From the NCBI GenBank assembly GCA_016280525.1, contig JAEEGW010000236.1, forward strand, positions 1-8,078: a stretch of 8,078 bases of DNA, in the 5' to 3' direction. The stretch's first letter is position 1. Each line of letters starts with the position of its first letter. Both the position numbers and the translations under genes were made by a program. Shown one piece after another: positions 7,369 through 8,078 of this stretch. This DNA comes from Clostridiales bacterium. GTDB lineage: Bacteria > Bacillota > Clostridia > Oscillospirales > CAG-272. The notes under the pieces were generated by a model. That model had not been told where the DNA came from. It did not search any database and saw only the letters and a program-made list of their open reading frames with translations.

Positions 7369-7947
7369 TTATTCAAGTACATATATGCCGTAGTCGCGCG
7401 ACAAACGGTCGCACACAAGACTGATAGGCAGGCCCATAACGTTGTGGAAGCTGCCGTCAAGCCGTGATACGAAAATGCTTCCCACGTCCTGCACGGCGTA
7501 AGCGCCGGCTTTGTCCATGGGCTCTTTCGTTTTTATGTAAGCCTTTATCTCAGCCGGCTCCATTTTTCTCATTCTTACGTGCGTGACGTCAAAATCTATT
7601 ATCAGCTTGCCGTTTTTCTGCAAAGCTATGCCCGTATAGACCTCGTGCCAGCCGTCGGACAGCAGCGTGAGCATACGCTCCGCGTCGTCCTCGTCCTTCG
7701 GCTTGCCGAATATCTCGCCGTTCCTGCAAACAACCGTGTCCGCCGCTAAAATAAGGCGCTCGTCGCCGACGCGCTCAAACACGGCGCGCAGCTTGCGCGA
7801 GGCAAAGCCCATTGTCAGCTCCGCCGCGGTAACGCTTTTTACCGGAGTTTCGTCCGCGTCCGCGCATATCACCTCAAACGGTATGCCGGCCGCTTTTAAT
7901 ATCTCCGCGCGCCGCGGAGAACGGGACGCTAAAATAATGGTTTCCAT
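7369..7947 (-). CDS. maf: Maf nucleoside triphosphate pyrophosphatase (dTTP/UTP type)
   Basis: Maf proteins hydrolyse nucleoside triphosphates to monophosphates and pyrophosphate in the cytoplasm, removing non-canonical or excess nucleotides; in Bacillus the gene was first tied to septum formation. The 192-residue protein is full length. It shows the N-terminal LASRSPRRAEIL (6-17), the catalytic-Asp motif AADTVV (68-73, Asp70), GKP (81-83), YTGIAL (104-109), and the C-terminal EPMDKAGAYAVQD (142-154) and DGSFHNVMGLP (164-174). The DKAGAYAVQD form fits the YhdE/Maf dTTP/UTP group better than the YceF 7-methyl-GTP group; this subgroup call is by eye. GGAGGT (7952-7957) lies close before the ATG, and the gap from dut is 11 bases. 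Its place directly before mreB is a common arrangement in Bacillota. Confidence 0.95.
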   Translation of the reverse strand: METIILASRSPRRAEILKAAGIPFEVICADADETPVKSVTAAELTMGFASRKLRAVFERVGDERLILAADTVVCRNGEIFGKPKDEDDAERMLTLLSDGWHEVYTGIALQKNGKLIIDFDVTHVRMRKMEPAEIKAYIKTKEPMDKAGAYAVQDVGSIFVSRLDGSFHNVMGLPISLVCDRLSRDYGIYVLE

Positions 7948-7958
7948 AAATACCTCCG

Positions 7959-8078
7959 TTACGCTCCCGTGGAGCCGAAGCCGCCCGATCCGCGCTCCGT
8001 ATCGGACAGCGTATCAGCAATTTCAAACTCGCCGCGGATGATGGGCAGAAGCAAAAGCTGCGCTATCCTCTCGCCGTC
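7959..8078 (-). CDS. dut: dUTP diphosphatase, C-terminal 39 residues (5' partial)
   Basis: Only the last 39 codons and the TAA stop are in the window; the gene continues past the right edge. Visible are DGERIAQLLLLPI, which fits conserved motif 4 of trimeric dUTPases, and TERGSGGFGSTGA at the end, the glycine-rich motif 5 arm that closes over the active site of a neighbouring subunit. The enzyme converts dUTP to dUMP and pyrophosphate, which keeps uracil out of DNA and supplies dTMP synthesis. The maf Shine-Dalgarno starts two bases after its stop, so the two are probably co-transcribed. Confidence 0.93.
   Translation of the reverse strand, partial: DGERIAQLLLLPIIRGEFEIADTLSDTERGSGGFGSTGA

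Overview
The window reads as chromosome from an uncultured member of Bacillota, probably Clostridia. This is an inference from three things: the dut-maf-mreBCD-PBP2 gene order, the copper-amine-oxidase-like 'stalk' domain at the end of the secreted-type glycoside hydrolase (common in Clostridia), and strong AGGAGG-like ribosome sites before tightly packed genes. GC content looks slightly above half, with frequent GCG, CGC and ATA codons. No mobile element, CRISPR array, tRNA or rRNA was seen.

Layout. The plus strand from the left edge to 2554 carries one large multidomain protein that begins before the window: a beta-sandwich-like end, a GH99/GH71/WbsX-like barrel, a CBM9-like domain and a stalk-like domain. 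A hairpin at 2577-2613 has T-rich flanks on both strands and can end transcription from both sides. Everything to its right is on the minus strand and reads right to left as one compact operon: dut (3' end only), maf, mreB, mreC, mreD, mrdA (PBP2), and then a 61-codon signal-peptide-like ORF just before the terminator. Gaps between genes are 9 to 34 bases, and mreC/mreD share one base in a TAATG overlap. No stretch longer than 300 bases lacks a gene, and no internal promoter was evident.

How the genes work together. MreB (actin-like filament), MreC and MreD (membrane scaffold) and PBP2 (transpeptidase) form the core of the elongasome, which directs side-wall peptidoglycan synthesis in rod-shaped cells. 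RodA, the partner glycosyltransferase, is not in the window. Dut and Maf are nucleotide-hygiene enzymes that travel with this cluster. The plus-strand protein is a separate unit, probably exported and acting on glycans.

Points for a second look: (1) the MreB has Gln and Asn where the two ATP-hydrolysis residues Glu and Thr normally sit, plus other nucleotide-pocket changes; (2) the small ORF after mrdA has an ideal Shine-Dalgarno and a textbook signal peptide, but AGG where ATG is expected; (3) the barrel protein keeps the NEW motif of GH99-like enzymes but has Ala where the following Glu is usual.
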